DNA of 64,000 nt. It comes from Arthrobacter sp. 9V (GTDB lineage Bacteria; Actinomycetota; Actinomycetes; Actinomycetales; Micrococcaceae). Below are positions 34,021 through 42,405 of this stretch, piece after piece; positions within the stretch are counted from its first letter, which is position 1; every line of letters begins with the position of its first letter. The DNA is taken from positions 1,412,718-1,476,717 of the forward strand of contig NZ_LR732912.1 in the NCBI RefSeq assembly GCF_902506065.1, written 5' to 3'. A program made the position numbers and the translations under genes. The notes beneath the pieces were generated by a model that was not told the origin of the DNA, made no database searches, and was given only the letters and a program-made list of their open reading frames with translations.

Positions 34021-35723
34021 CCACCAACACAGGAAACGTCGCAGACCGCGAGGGAACCGATCAGCCGGTACTCGCCATTGACCGGCTTCAAGTCACGTTC
34101 GCCACCGACGGCGGGGATGTTCATGCTGTGAAAGATGTGAGCTTGAAGGTCGGAGCCGGCGAAGTTGTGGCAATCGTGGGTGAATCGGGTTCCGGCAAAA
34201 CAGTGACGGCCAAGACCATCCTGGGGCTGCTTCCGGAAACAGCCATCAGCTCCGGCGCCGTGGTAATCAACGGCAACAACGTCATCAGCGTCAGCCAACA
34301 CACGCTCCGCAAAATCCGCGGCCGCGATGTGGCCATGGTGTTCCAGGAGCCCTCCACGGCCCTTAATCCGGTCTTTACCGTTGGCTGGCAGATCGCAGAA
34401 GGCATTCGCGCGCACTCCACCGACGGACGGCGCATCTCCGCCAAGGAAGCCAAACGACGGGCGACCGAGGCACTTCGCAAAGTGGGAATCCCTGACCCTG
34501 AAACGCGGGTCAACTACTACCCGCACCAGTTCTCCGGCGGCCAAAAGCAACGTGTGGTCATAGCCGCTGCGCTGGCGCTCAACCCCGGGCTGATCGTGGC
34601 CGATGAGCCCACCACGGCCCTGGACGTCACAGTCCAGGCCGAAATTCTCCAGCTCCTGCGCGACCTGAGGGACAACTACGGTACGTCGATCGTCCTCATC
34701 ACCCACAACATGGGAGTGGTGGCGGATCTGGCGGACCGCGTTGTAGTCATGTATCAAGGCGATGTTGTGGAGGAGGCTCCGGCCAAGGTCCTGTTTGCTG
34801 AGCCCCGTCAGGAGTACACCAGGAAACTGCTGGCCGCAGTGCCCCACCTCGGACGCAACTCTGCATCCGAGGGTGCCCGTGGCCGGCTCCACCAGGACGG
34901 CAAAATCCTGGTGGAAGCAAAGAACCTCACCATCGAGTACCCGGGGCGTTTCGGCAGGCACGGATTCAAAGCCGTGGATGATGTCAGCTTCACGGTCTCG
35001 GAGAATGAGGTCTTTGGGTTGGTGGGAGAATCCGGTTCCGGAAAATCCACCATTGGCCGGGCCATAGCCGGACTGACCAGGACCACCGGGGGGAGCCTTA
35101 AGGTCCTCGGGTACGAGATGCTGGACTTCAAGGAGCGTTCCTTCCGTCCGCTTCGCAAGGACATCGGATTCGTGTTCCAAGACCCGGCGGCGTCCTTCAA
35201 CCCGCACCTCACCATCGGTGAATGCGTCGCCGAACCGCTGCTGATCCACACCAGGCCAGGCGCGGCTGAGGCGAGGAAAAAGGTAGGTGAGTTGCTCGAA
35301 TCAGTCCAGCTGCCGGCGTCGTACGCTGAACGTTACCCGCACGAGCTCTCCGGCGGGCAACGCCAACGCGCTTCCTTGGCGCGATCCCTGGCGCTCAACC
35401 CGCGCCTCTTGATCGCTGACGAACCCACCTCCGCCTTGGATGTCTCGGTGCAGGCCAAAGTCCTGGATCTGTTCAAGGACATCCAGGAGCAGTACGGTTT
35501 CGCGGCTCTCTTCATCAGCCATGACCTCGCTGTTGTGGACATGTTGTCCCACTGGGTGGGCGTCCTGTATAAGGGCCGGCTGGTGGAGCAGGGGATTGGC
35601 AACCATGTAATGGGATCACCGCAACACGACTACACCAAGAGGCTCATCGCTTCCCTGCCGGTGCCGGACCCTGATGAACAAGCACGACGTCGGGAAGCTC
35701 ACCGCTCGCTGTTGGGTGGCTGA
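34017..35723 (+). CDS. Fused dual-cassette ABC ATPase (DppD-DppF type)
   Basis: 568-aa protein with two complete ATP-binding cassettes, equivalent to DppD and DppF joined in one chain. Cassette 1 has Walker A GESGSGKTVTAKT, signature FSGGQKQRV and Walker B LIVADEPTTALD. Cassette 2 has GESGSGKSTIGRA, LSGGQRQRASLARS and LLIADEPTSALD. It powers the peptide importer from the cytosolic face. The ATG overlaps the preceding TGA, so all components after the binding protein are tightly coupled. A terminator hairpin follows. Confidence 0.94.
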   Translation: MTTNTGNVADREGTDQPVLAIDRLQVTFATDGGDVHAVKDVSLKVGAGEVVAIVGESGSGKTVTAKTILGLLPETAISSGAVVINGNNVISVSQHTLRKIRGRDVAMVFQEPSTALNPVFTVGWQIAEGIRAHSTDGRRISAKEAKRRATEALRKVGIPDPETRVNYYPHQFSGGQKQRVVIAAALALNPGLIVADEPTTALDVTVQAEILQLLRDLRDNYGTSIVLITHNMGVVADLADRVVVMYQGDVVEEAPAKVLFAEPRQEYTRKLLAAVPHLGRNSASEGARGRLHQDGKILVEAKNLTIEYPGRFGRHGFKAVDDVSFTVSENEVFGLVGESGSGKSTIGRAIAGLTRTTGGSLKVLGYEMLDFKERSFRPLRKDIGFVFQDPAASFNPHLTIGECVAEPLLIHTRPGAAEARKKVGELLESVQLPASYAERYPHELSGGQRQRASLARSLALNPRLLIADEPTSALDVSVQAKVLDLFKDIQEQYGFAALFISHDLAVVDMLSHWVGVLYKGRLVEQGIGNHVMGSPQHDYTKRLIASLPVPDPDEQARRREAHRSLLGG

Positions 35724-35763
35724 ACCGTCTGGCGGGCAGATGAACGGGCAACGTAATAAGTAA

Positions 35764-35813
35764 AGAAGGTGCGCCGCTCGCCTTGGCTGGTCGAGGGGAG
35801 GGGCGCACCTTCT
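35764..35813. terminator. Terminator after the peptide ABC operon
   Basis: AGAAGGTGCGCC at 35764-35775 pairs perfectly with GGCGCACCTTCT at 35802-35813. The 26-nt loop is long but may fold further. It begins 41 nt after the ATPase stop. Confidence 0.7.
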
Positions 35814-35910
35814 GCGCGTGAAGCGGTCCCGTACCGGCAAACACCACGGATGCCCTGGCGGCCCCGGATCCGGCGGCAGGTAACACCCGCGAGGGCACCG
35901 CCCCACACCA

Positions 35911-35916
35911 TAGACT
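35911..35916 (+). promoter_or_regulatory. -10 element giving a leaderless chorismate mutase transcript
   Basis: TAGACT ends 7 nt before the ATG at 35924 and no ribosome site is visible. This is the classic spacing for a leaderless actinobacterial mRNA. Confidence 0.5.
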
Positions 35917-35923
35917 GGGGTGC

Positions 35924-36313
35924 ATGACCGAGCAGAACAACGCCCTTTCCCATGACGCCGATTCCTTCAACCCGGCAGCGAGCTCCTTGGCCGGCCACGT
36001 GGACCGTGCTGTCATGGATGAGCTGCTGTCCATCCGGTCGAGCATCGACAACATTGACGCAACGCTTGTTTTCCTGCTCGCGGAACGATTCAAGGCCACC
36101 CAAAAAGTGGGAATCCTGAAGGCCACACACAAGCTTCCCGCCGGAGATCCCGGCCGTGAATCGGCTCAGATTGCACGCCTGCGCAGACTCGCCGAGGATG
36201 CGCACCTGGACCCGGCGTTCGCAGAGAAATTCCTTAACTTCATCATCAGCGAAGTGATCCGCCACCACGAAGCAATCGCCGAGGATCACCAGATTTCCAG
36301 CCAGCAGGCGTAA
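35924..36313 (+). CDS. Chorismate mutase (AroQ class)
   Basis: 129-aa all-helical protein converting chorismate to prephenate for phenylalanine and tyrosine synthesis. The AroQ pattern is visible: ELLSIRSSIDNIDATLVFLL, then ERFKATQKVGILKA with the Arg/Lys pair of the active site, and a C-terminal helix FLNFIISEVIRHHEAIA. No signal peptide or fusion domain is present, so it is the stand-alone cytosolic type. The MetE-like gene starts 3 bp after the stop and is probably co-transcribed. Confidence 0.88.
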   Translation: MTEQNNALSHDADSFNPAASSLAGHVDRAVMDELLSIRSSIDNIDATLVFLLAERFKATQKVGILKATHKLPAGDPGRESAQIARLRRLAEDAHLDPAFAEKFLNFIISEVIRHHEAIAEDHQISSQQA

Positions 36314-36316
36314 ACC

Positions 36317-37351
36317 ATGACCGAACTCGATGGCGTACGCGCAAGCGCCACCGCATTGGGGCCGTGGCCCGGCACCGATCCCGCGGAAGCAACCCGGATC
36401 ATCCGGGGCGAGTTGGGGGACCCACACCTTCCCTTCCTGCCCGAATTGCCGGATCGCGGGGTGGGGTCGGATGCTGCGGGACGGACAGGCTCGTTACTGG
36501 TTGACCTGGCACTCGACGTCCAGCCGCACGGCTGGCGCCTGGTGGACAGACCGGGAAAGGACGCCCGCCGCGCCAGCTCGGCATTGTCCACCGACATCAA
36601 CATTCTGGCCGACGTCGCCGGGGCCGAGGACGTTTCAGCAAGCGAGTTCAAGATCCAATTGCTGGGACCCATGAGCCTCGCGGCAAGTCTTCACCTGCAC
36701 AGCGGTGAACGGGCACTCCTGGATTACGGCGCCCGCAGGGACATCGCCGAATCTTTGGCAGCCGGCGTCGGAGGGCACCTGGCCCGAATCGCCGCGGCCG
36801 TCCCGGGTGTCCGCCTGGTGGTTCAGCTTGACGAGCCGGAGATTGCATCAGTCATGGCAGGGACCATTCCAACGGCCAGCGGTTACCGAACTCTACGATC
36901 CATCTCCGGGGAGGAAGTCACAGGTGCCTGGAAGGTGGTGATCGACGCCCTGAAATCTGCGGGCGTCGTGGAGACTGTGGTTTCCGTGCCGGAAATCGAA
37001 GCGCCCATCGAGCGGATTCTCGCCGCCGGGGCCGACGGCGTGGCGGTGCCCTTGAAGGCCCTGACAACCCGGCAGTGGGAGCAGTTGGCCGCAGCTGTGG
37101 AGGACGGGAAACGTGTGTGGGCCGGCGCGCTTTCCACCACAGACCCCCGGGCACAGCTTCCCCGCACGGCTGAGGTCATCGAAAGCATCTGGAAGCCGTG
37201 GCGCCAACTGGGCCTTCCTGCCGCCGGACTAGCCGGACTCCGCGTCACGCCGTCGACGGGATTGGCGGACTTCACTCCGTCAACGGCCAAGGACGTTCTT
37301 AAAAAACTGACCCACGTGGCTGACGGACTGGACCAGCTGGCTCAGGGCTGA
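36317..37351 (+). CDS. MetE C-terminal-like (UROD/MetE-like) protein lacking cysteine
   Basis: 344-aa TIM-barrel-type protein related to the C-terminal catalytic half of cobalamin-independent methionine synthase. Family traces include an N-terminal GPWPGTDPAEA, FKIQLLGPMSLAAS and VVQLDEPEIASVMAG. Cobalamin-independent methionine synthases bind zinc through His, Glu and two Cys, but this protein contains no cysteine at all, so it should not bind zinc in that way. Similar proteins occur in mycobacteria not far from iscS and the mnmA homologue. Its reaction is unknown. It follows chorismate mutase by 3 bp. Confidence 0.8.
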   Translation: MTELDGVRASATALGPWPGTDPAEATRIIRGELGDPHLPFLPELPDRGVGSDAAGRTGSLLVDLALDVQPHGWRLVDRPGKDARRASSALSTDINILADVAGAEDVSASEFKIQLLGPMSLAASLHLHSGERALLDYGARRDIAESLAAGVGGHLARIAAAVPGVRLVVQLDEPEIASVMAGTIPTASGYRTLRSISGEEVTGAWKVVIDALKSAGVVETVVSVPEIEAPIERILAAGADGVAVPLKALTTRQWEQLAAAVEDGKRVWAGALSTTDPRAQLPRTAEVIESIWKPWRQLGLPAAGLAGLRVTPSTGLADFTPSTAKDVLKKLTHVADGLDQLAQG

Positions 37352-37363
37352 CGTCCATAAGCC

Positions 37364-38077
37364 TCAGATTCTTTTTTCCCAGCGGTCCGGTTCCGCGTAC
37401 CGGGGCAGCGCAGTGCCCGGGGCTGCTCCCGGCAGATAAGGCACCAGGCGGTAGTCGAAGCGTCCTGCATAGACAAGCACCAGACCGATTTGTGGCTGGA
37501 TGACCTTGACTTGGATGCGGTGTTTTCCCTCTGCACTATCCCACCACTGCTCGGCATAAGCACGGGCATCGAGGGCTGCGGGCAGCGGAATGCGCAGGGG
37601 GCCCAGCAAAAGCCTGCTGGCTTTGGACACACCCCGGAGCCGGCCCTCGGCAGTTACGCTCACGTCCAGGTCAGTGACCAAGCGACGGTATCGGCCCACG
37701 TGGTCCACCAAACGGGCGTTTCCATCCCCGTCCTCAGGCAGGATGGCACTGGTCGTATCGTGGAAGAGGCGCGTTCCTTGAGGAAAGTAGATCTCCCGGC
37801 GAGCGGTCAAGGCCGGGCGTCCGAAGGGATCCACATGGGCATGGTTTTCGATCCGAAACGCAATGCCCTCTCCATATTCAGGAAAGAAGGCCTCCTCGCT
37901 GCCTGTTAGCGCAAGGAGCGGCCGCAACCACTTCTGCCGGCATCCCACAACATCGAAGACTCCTTGGCCAACTCCGTAGGAGCCGGATCCGGCCGCCAAC
38001 GAAAAATACTCTTGGAGCTCCGGGGTAAGCCGGGCGAATTCCTCGCCAAGTGCCAGTTGGTAGATGGGGGTACTCAT
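37364..38077 (-). CDS. DUF4166 domain-containing protein
   Basis: 237-aa protein that fits DUF4166. The N-terminus YQLALGEEFARLTPELQEYF, the internal GVFDVVGCRQKWLRPLLAL and the later LVDHVGRYRRLVTDLDVSV are characteristic as I recall the family. No enzyme motif or signal peptide is visible. GGAAGG lies 7 nt upstream of the ATG at 38077. It is the last minus-strand gene of this block, 66 bp after DUF58, and converges on the MetE-like gene. Function unknown. Confidence 0.75.
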   Translation of the reverse strand: MSTPIYQLALGEEFARLTPELQEYFSLAAGSGSYGVGQGVFDVVGCRQKWLRPLLALTGSEEAFFPEYGEGIAFRIENHAHVDPFGRPALTARREIYFPQGTRLFHDTTSAILPEDGDGNARLVDHVGRYRRLVTDLDVSVTAEGRLRGVSKASRLLLGPLRIPLPAALDARAYAEQWWDSAEGKHRIQVKVIQPQIGLVLVYAGRFDYRLVPYLPGAAPGTALPRYAEPDRWEKRI

Positions 38078-38143
38078 GGCGGTCCTTCCTTGGACACAAG
38101 TGGAGCGATATCTTTTGTCGGAGCGCGGACTTACATCCTCGCG

Positions 38144-39436
38144 TTAGAGCCGCCCGGCTGCTTTCAGCCTTATATAGGCATCAGCGAGCAGTGGGGGAAC
38201 GTCATGGGGCTCAGCGTCCACCACTTCGGCTCCGAGTTGCCGGAGCTGAACCATCACCGCGGAGCGTTCCAGCAGCGCACGCTCGGCAGCGGCTGCACGG
38301 AACACCTGACTGGCGGTGGTCCGCTCTTCCTTCATGACAGAGAGCACGGGATCCCGGACTGAGGCCACCACCACAACGTGCTGGCGGGACAATTGGGCCA
38401 CCGTGGGGAGGAGCCCTTCTTCGGGGGCGCCGCCGTCGAGCGCCGTTAAGAGCACCACCATGGAGCGGTGCGCCGAGACCGCACGCACCTGGGCGGGAAC
38501 CTGCTGCCAATCGAGCTCGATCAGTTCAGCCTCCAAGGGGGCCATGGCCTGAACGAGCTGACCCAGTAAATTCCCCTTGGACGCCGATTCCACCCGTGCG
38601 CGCAGTCTGCGGTCGTAGGCGAGGAAGTCCACGCGATCGCCCCCGCGCTCGGCCAGTACTGCGAGTAGCAGGGCCGCCTCAATTCCGGTATCCAGCCGTG
38701 GTTCATCCTCGATTCTTGCCGCAGCTGTCCGTGAAGTATCAAGAACAATCACCACTCGCCGGTCTCGCTCCGGGCGCCACGTCCGTACCACAACAGAGGT
38801 GCGGCGCGCGGTAGCACGCCAGTCAATGGACCGGACGTCGTCGCCGCGGACGTAGTCGCGCAGTGAATCGAACTCGGTGCCGGCCCCGCGGATTTGCACA
38901 GCCGCCTTGCCGTCCAGCTCCCGCAGCTTCCGGAGTTTGGAAGGAAGATGGCGCTTGGAATGGAAGGGTGGGAGGACCCGCAGCTGGCCGGGCAGGATGC
39001 GTGTTCGCTGCCTTGCCGCCATGCCCAGAGGACCCATGGAGCGGATGGTCACGTGGGGGCTTTTGAGGTCCCCGCGTCGGCTGGGAACCAAGGTTACTGT
39101 CATGCGGCGACGCTCACCGGCCGGGATTACAAGGGACTGCGAAGGATTGACGGCCCCCGCGGAAGGCTGCCAGGCATCCCTCACCTCGGCCCGCAGCTTG
39201 CGCTTGGTGGGGTTTGTGACAGTCAAGACGGAGTCCGCTTTGCCCTCGAGGGTGACGTTTCCCGGCAGGATGCGATCCAGGGCAAGTTGAGCGGGCGAAG
39301 CCGCCAGCACCACATCCAAGACCAGCACAAGAACCAGTCCCGCACCAACAACCAGCACGGTGCTCCAGGTGGGGAAAGCCACCAACGGAACCAGACCCAG
39401 AAGGGCCAGCAACACAAAACGACCCGTTATGGCCAC
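38144..39436 (-). CDS. DUF58 domain-containing protein (vWA-like, MoxR-associated)
   Basis: 430-aa protein with two N-terminal transmembrane helices (residues ~5-45) and a DUF58 segment, YVRGDDVRSIDWRATARR, followed by a von Willebrand A-like domain (VVIVLDTSRTAA, a MIDAS-type DxSxT variant). Proteins of this type work with MoxR ATPases in metal insertion or complex assembly. The start is GTG with AAGGGGG upstream. It follows the MoxR gene by 31 bp in a six-gene minus-strand cluster. Confidence 0.88.
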   Translation of the reverse strand: MAITGRFVLLALLGLVPLVAFPTWSTVLVVGAGLVLVLVLDVVLAASPAQLALDRILPGNVTLEGKADSVLTVTNPTKRKLRAEVRDAWQPSAGAVNPSQSLVIPAGERRRMTVTLVPSRRGDLKSPHVTIRSMGPLGMAARQRTRILPGQLRVLPPFHSKRHLPSKLRKLRELDGKAAVQIRGAGTEFDSLRDYVRGDDVRSIDWRATARRTSVVVRTWRPERDRRVVIVLDTSRTAAARIEDEPRLDTGIEAALLLAVLAERGGDRVDFLAYDRRLRARVESASKGNLLGQLVQAMAPLEAELIELDWQQVPAQVRAVSAHRSMVVLLTALDGGAPEEGLLPTVAQLSRQHVVVVASVRDPVLSVMKEERTTASQVFRAAAAERALLERSAVMVQLRQLGAEVVDAEPHDVPPLLADAYIRLKAAGRL

Positions 39437-39467
39437 TCAAGCCCCCTTGGCCGGCGACGTCCCGTGA

Positions 39468-40529
39468 TCACCGGGGCACCGGGACGGAGGCCAGAATGCT
39501 GCCCAGGACATCGTCCACCACGATCCCGTCCATTTGGGCTTCGGGCCGCAGGCCAACCCTGTGCCTCAGGCAAGGCAAGGACAACGCCTTGACGTCGTCC
39601 GGGGTGACAAAAGACCTGCCGGACAACCAGGCCCATGCCTTGGACGTTTTGAGCAGCGCGGTGGCCCCGCGGGGCGAAACGCCGAGTTGGAATGACGGCG
39701 CAGACCTCGTGGCGCGGACGACGTCAACGATGTAAGCGAGGATTTCCGGGGCCACAGCCACCTGCTCAACGGCAGCCTGGGCGTTGGAAAGCTCGACGGC
39801 GCCGGCCACCGGCCGCACGCCGGCTGCGGACAGATTACGCGGATCGAATCCAGCGGCGTGACGTCGGATGACTTCGATCTCCTCAGCCCGCCCGGGCAGC
39901 GGCATGGTCAGCTTGAGGAGAAAGCGGTCCAGCTGCGCCTCCGGCAGGGGATAGGTGCCCTCGTACTCCACAGGATTCTGGGTTGCCGCAACAATAAAGG
40001 GACTCGGCAGCGGACGGGACACGCCATCGACGGAGACCTGGCGTTCTTCCATTGCTTCCAGGAGTGATGCCTGGGTCTTCGGCGGAGTCCGGTTGATCTC
40101 GTCGGCCAGCATGATGTTGGTGAACACCGGGCCCTCACGGAAAGTGAACTCTGAGGTATGGGAGTCGTAGACCAAAGATCCCGTGACGTCACCAGGCATG
40201 AGGTCCGGTGTGAACTGGACGCGTTTGGTATCCAGACTCAGCGCCGTAGACAAAGCCCGGACCAAGAGGGTCTTCGCAACGCCGGGGACGCCTTCCAAGA
40301 GAACATGTCCCCCGCAAAGCAGGGCGATCAGCATGCCGGTTACGGTGGCATCCTGACCAACTACAGCTTTGCCTACCTCGTTCCTGACATTGAGCAACGA
40401 CTGCCGCGCCGGATCCTCGAGGGGCTGCCTCTGGCTGGTCGTTCCTTGCGGGGGTGCCTCCGGCTGCAGGGTGTCCGGCTGGGGCGTCGTATCCGCATAG
40501 TGGCTGTTGCTGTCCGTGTGGCTGCTCAT
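39468..40529 (-). CDS. MoxR-family AAA+ ATPase
   Basis: 353-aa AAA+ ATPase of the MoxR group. Walker A is LLEGVPGVAKTLL, Walker B NIMLADEINRTPPKTQASLLEAM, and sensor-region VAATQNPVEYEGTYPLPEAQ is strongly conserved. It likely acts as a chaperone-like assembly factor with the DUF58 partner encoded next to it. The first ~40 residues are Pro/Gln-rich and low-complexity. The ATG overlaps the preceding DUF4350 stop by the ATGA arrangement. Confidence 0.92.
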   Translation of the reverse strand: MSSHTDSNSHYADTTPQPDTLQPEAPPQGTTSQRQPLEDPARQSLLNVRNEVGKAVVGQDATVTGMLIALLCGGHVLLEGVPGVAKTLLVRALSTALSLDTKRVQFTPDLMPGDVTGSLVYDSHTSEFTFREGPVFTNIMLADEINRTPPKTQASLLEAMEERQVSVDGVSRPLPSPFIVAATQNPVEYEGTYPLPEAQLDRFLLKLTMPLPGRAEEIEVIRRHAAGFDPRNLSAAGVRPVAGAVELSNAQAAVEQVAVAPEILAYIVDVVRATRSAPSFQLGVSPRGATALLKTSKAWAWLSGRSFVTPDDVKALSLPCLRHRVGLRPEAQMDGIVVDDVLGSILASVPVPR

Positions 40530-41719
40530 CGGGCGATCGCTTCCTGTTCGATTCGTTCAATTCGTTGTGCCCACTGCACCAGTTGTCCTTCGCTTTGCGG
40601 CCTGAAGTCGATCAGGACGGAGCGGATCTCGGTGGGAGGCAGCTCTACGTGGCGGGCTGTTGTGTCCAGAAGTGCTTCGGTGGTGGCGTCAGGTCCCAGG
40701 TTGAAGTGCTTGGCCAGCCGTGACAGGGTTCCTGCCCTCAGGTTCCGGGCGGCTCTTTCCACAGCCCTGGAGTCTTGGTACAGACGTGCACGGCCTTCTG
40801 CTGTTTCGGCGGCTTTGACCACCACGGGCAGAGGTTCAAAAACCAGGGGACCCATGCGCCTACCCCGCCATGCGATGGCCAGCAGGGCCACGAAGCCCAG
40901 CCACGGTCCCGCAAAGGCAAGCCACCGTGGCGCAAGTTCGTTAAGCGTGGGGCTCGCATTGGACGCCGGGATATCTCCCACGCCGGGGATGTACCACACG
41001 AGGTCGGTGTTATTCCCCAACGTTCGGAGGGCGAGGGCGGCATTGCCCTCCAGCGCCAGGTGTTGATTGTCCATGAGCTCCCTGCTGCCCAGAACAATGA
41101 CCTTGCCATCGGCCGTTTCCGCATACAGCCCGGGTCCGGTTCCACGCGGGGAGTAGCAAACGACAGGCCCTGAAAAGACGGAGCCCTGCGCAGTTACCCG
41201 GCCCGCTTCCAGGGCGTCATCCTGGTCGCAGCCGGGTTCAATGTTCTGTGTCGCTTCCGGAACCACGCCGCCGGGGCGGATTTCATCAGTGAGCCCATTG
41301 AGTGTCCTCAGCCGCGGGGTAACCACCACAACACGGTCTGCGGCTGCTGTGATCTCCTCAAGCTGGGATCGTTCAAGGAAGCCCTGCGCGTCGAAGAGGA
41401 AGACCGTTGTGTCATCCCTGGTTGCCAGCGCATCCAACGTGTCCTCGAACGTCTCTGTCGGCGTGACGGATACACCGTGGCGTCCCAGGATTTCCGCCAC
41501 CGCCATGCCGCCATCCGGTGCCGGGTTCCGTGCGGATAATCGCCGGGAGTCTGTGGCACCGGCAACGGAATCGATGGCGAGGAAAATCACTAAGCCAACA
41601 AGCAGGGCTCCCAGGGCAATCCATACCAAGTGTTTCCGGAACCAGGCTTTGAAGCCTTGCCCGGCTGAACGTCCCGGGGGCGCAGCGTTCTCCCGTACCA
41701 GGGGTTCCTTGATTGTCAT
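40526..41719 (-). CDS. DUF4350 domain-containing membrane protein
   Basis: 397-aa protein with an N-terminal transmembrane helix (LVWIALGALLVGLVIFLAID), an extracytoplasmic DUF4350 domain (DGGMAVAEILGRHGVSVTPT, glutamine-amidotransferase-like fold by family description), and a second transmembrane helix around WLAFAGPWLGFVALLAIAW. The cytoplasmic C-terminus is helical. It overlaps both neighbours by ATGA, so it is translationally coupled between DUF4129 and MoxR. The function is unknown; the MoxR context suggests membrane-complex assembly. Confidence 0.87.
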   Translation of the reverse strand: MTIKEPLVRENAAPPGRSAGQGFKAWFRKHLVWIALGALLVGLVIFLAIDSVAGATDSRRLSARNPAPDGGMAVAEILGRHGVSVTPTETFEDTLDALATRDDTTVFLFDAQGFLERSQLEEITAAADRVVVVTPRLRTLNGLTDEIRPGGVVPEATQNIEPGCDQDDALEAGRVTAQGSVFSGPVVCYSPRGTGPGLYAETADGKVIVLGSRELMDNQHLALEGNAALALRTLGNNTDLVWYIPGVGDIPASNASPTLNELAPRWLAFAGPWLGFVALLAIAWRGRRMGPLVFEPLPVVVKAAETAEGRARLYQDSRAVERAARNLRAGTLSRLAKHFNLGPDATTEALLDTTARHVELPPTEIRSVLIDFRPQSEGQLVQWAQRIERIEQEAIAR

Positions 41720-42405
41720 CGGGGTACCGCAAATCCGGTATTGGCCTGTCCTGCGAAGTCAGGCTTCAGTGTAAGAAGTTCAGCGTCCAATTGGCGGACC
41801 GACTCGTAGTCCGTACGTGCTGCCGGGTGCTCGCCGTACCGCACAGCGTCGAAAATACCGGCAGCGTCAATCAGTTTGGCTTGCGCCGTGCCAAAAACTC
41901 CGCCCAGCTGAGCGGCGGCTTCATCTGCGGTCCGGCCGGCTCGAGCATCAATGATGTCCCGTTCTTCTGCGGAACGGACCAAAGCACGGAACTGATCGAC
42001 GACGGCGGCAGACCAGTTGCCGCCGTCGGCTGCTGACGCCGCCCGCGTACGGTAGCCCGCGGCGTCCACAGTGTCGTCGTCTCCGAAGAGGTCGCCGGAC
42101 TCCTTAGCCCGCCGGGCGTTAAGCCTCGGCCGCACGAAGATGATGGCAGCGACAATGAGCACCAAAGCCAGAAGCACCATCAAGGGGACAGCAAAATCAG
42201 GGCCGGCCCCTGATCCACCATCCAAAGATGAAAGCCAATCCATGAAATCCCGCCACATCTGTTCAAGCCAGCCGGGCGTTGCGTCCGGGTACCGGGGGTT
42301 GGATAGCTCCTCAACAGCCCAGCGTCGCGCTTCGTCCCGATCCGGTGTGACAGGCGGTTCCATCAAGGCCAATGACGAAAAAATCCCGATTGCTGCTGCT
42401 CTCAT
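41716..42405 (-). CDS. DUF4129 domain-containing membrane protein
   Basis: 229-aa protein. A single transmembrane helix (FAVPLMVLLALVLIVAAIIFV) follows a short N-terminal region with WLEQMWRDFMDWLSSL. The C-terminal DUF4129 domain contains AVVDQFRALVRSAEERDIID and TADEAAAQLGGVFG. DUF4129 proteins are typically found with MoxR and DUF58. Both ends overlap neighbouring genes by 4 bp, so it belongs to the same operon. Confidence 0.87.
   Translation of the reverse strand: MRAAAIGIFSSLALMEPPVTPDRDEARRWAVEELSNPRYPDATPGWLEQMWRDFMDWLSSLDGGSGAGPDFAVPLMVLLALVLIVAAIIFVRPRLNARRAKESGDLFGDDDTVDAAGYRTRAASAADGGNWSAAVVDQFRALVRSAEERDIIDARAGRTADEAAAQLGGVFGTAQAKLIDAAGIFDAVRYGEHPAARTDYESVRQLDAELLTLKPDFAGQANTGFAVPR

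Noticed and set aside
33552..35249. Long minus-strand open frame opposite the fused ATPase
   Set aside because: It mirrors the ABC cassettes in another frame and lacks any domain or start signal.
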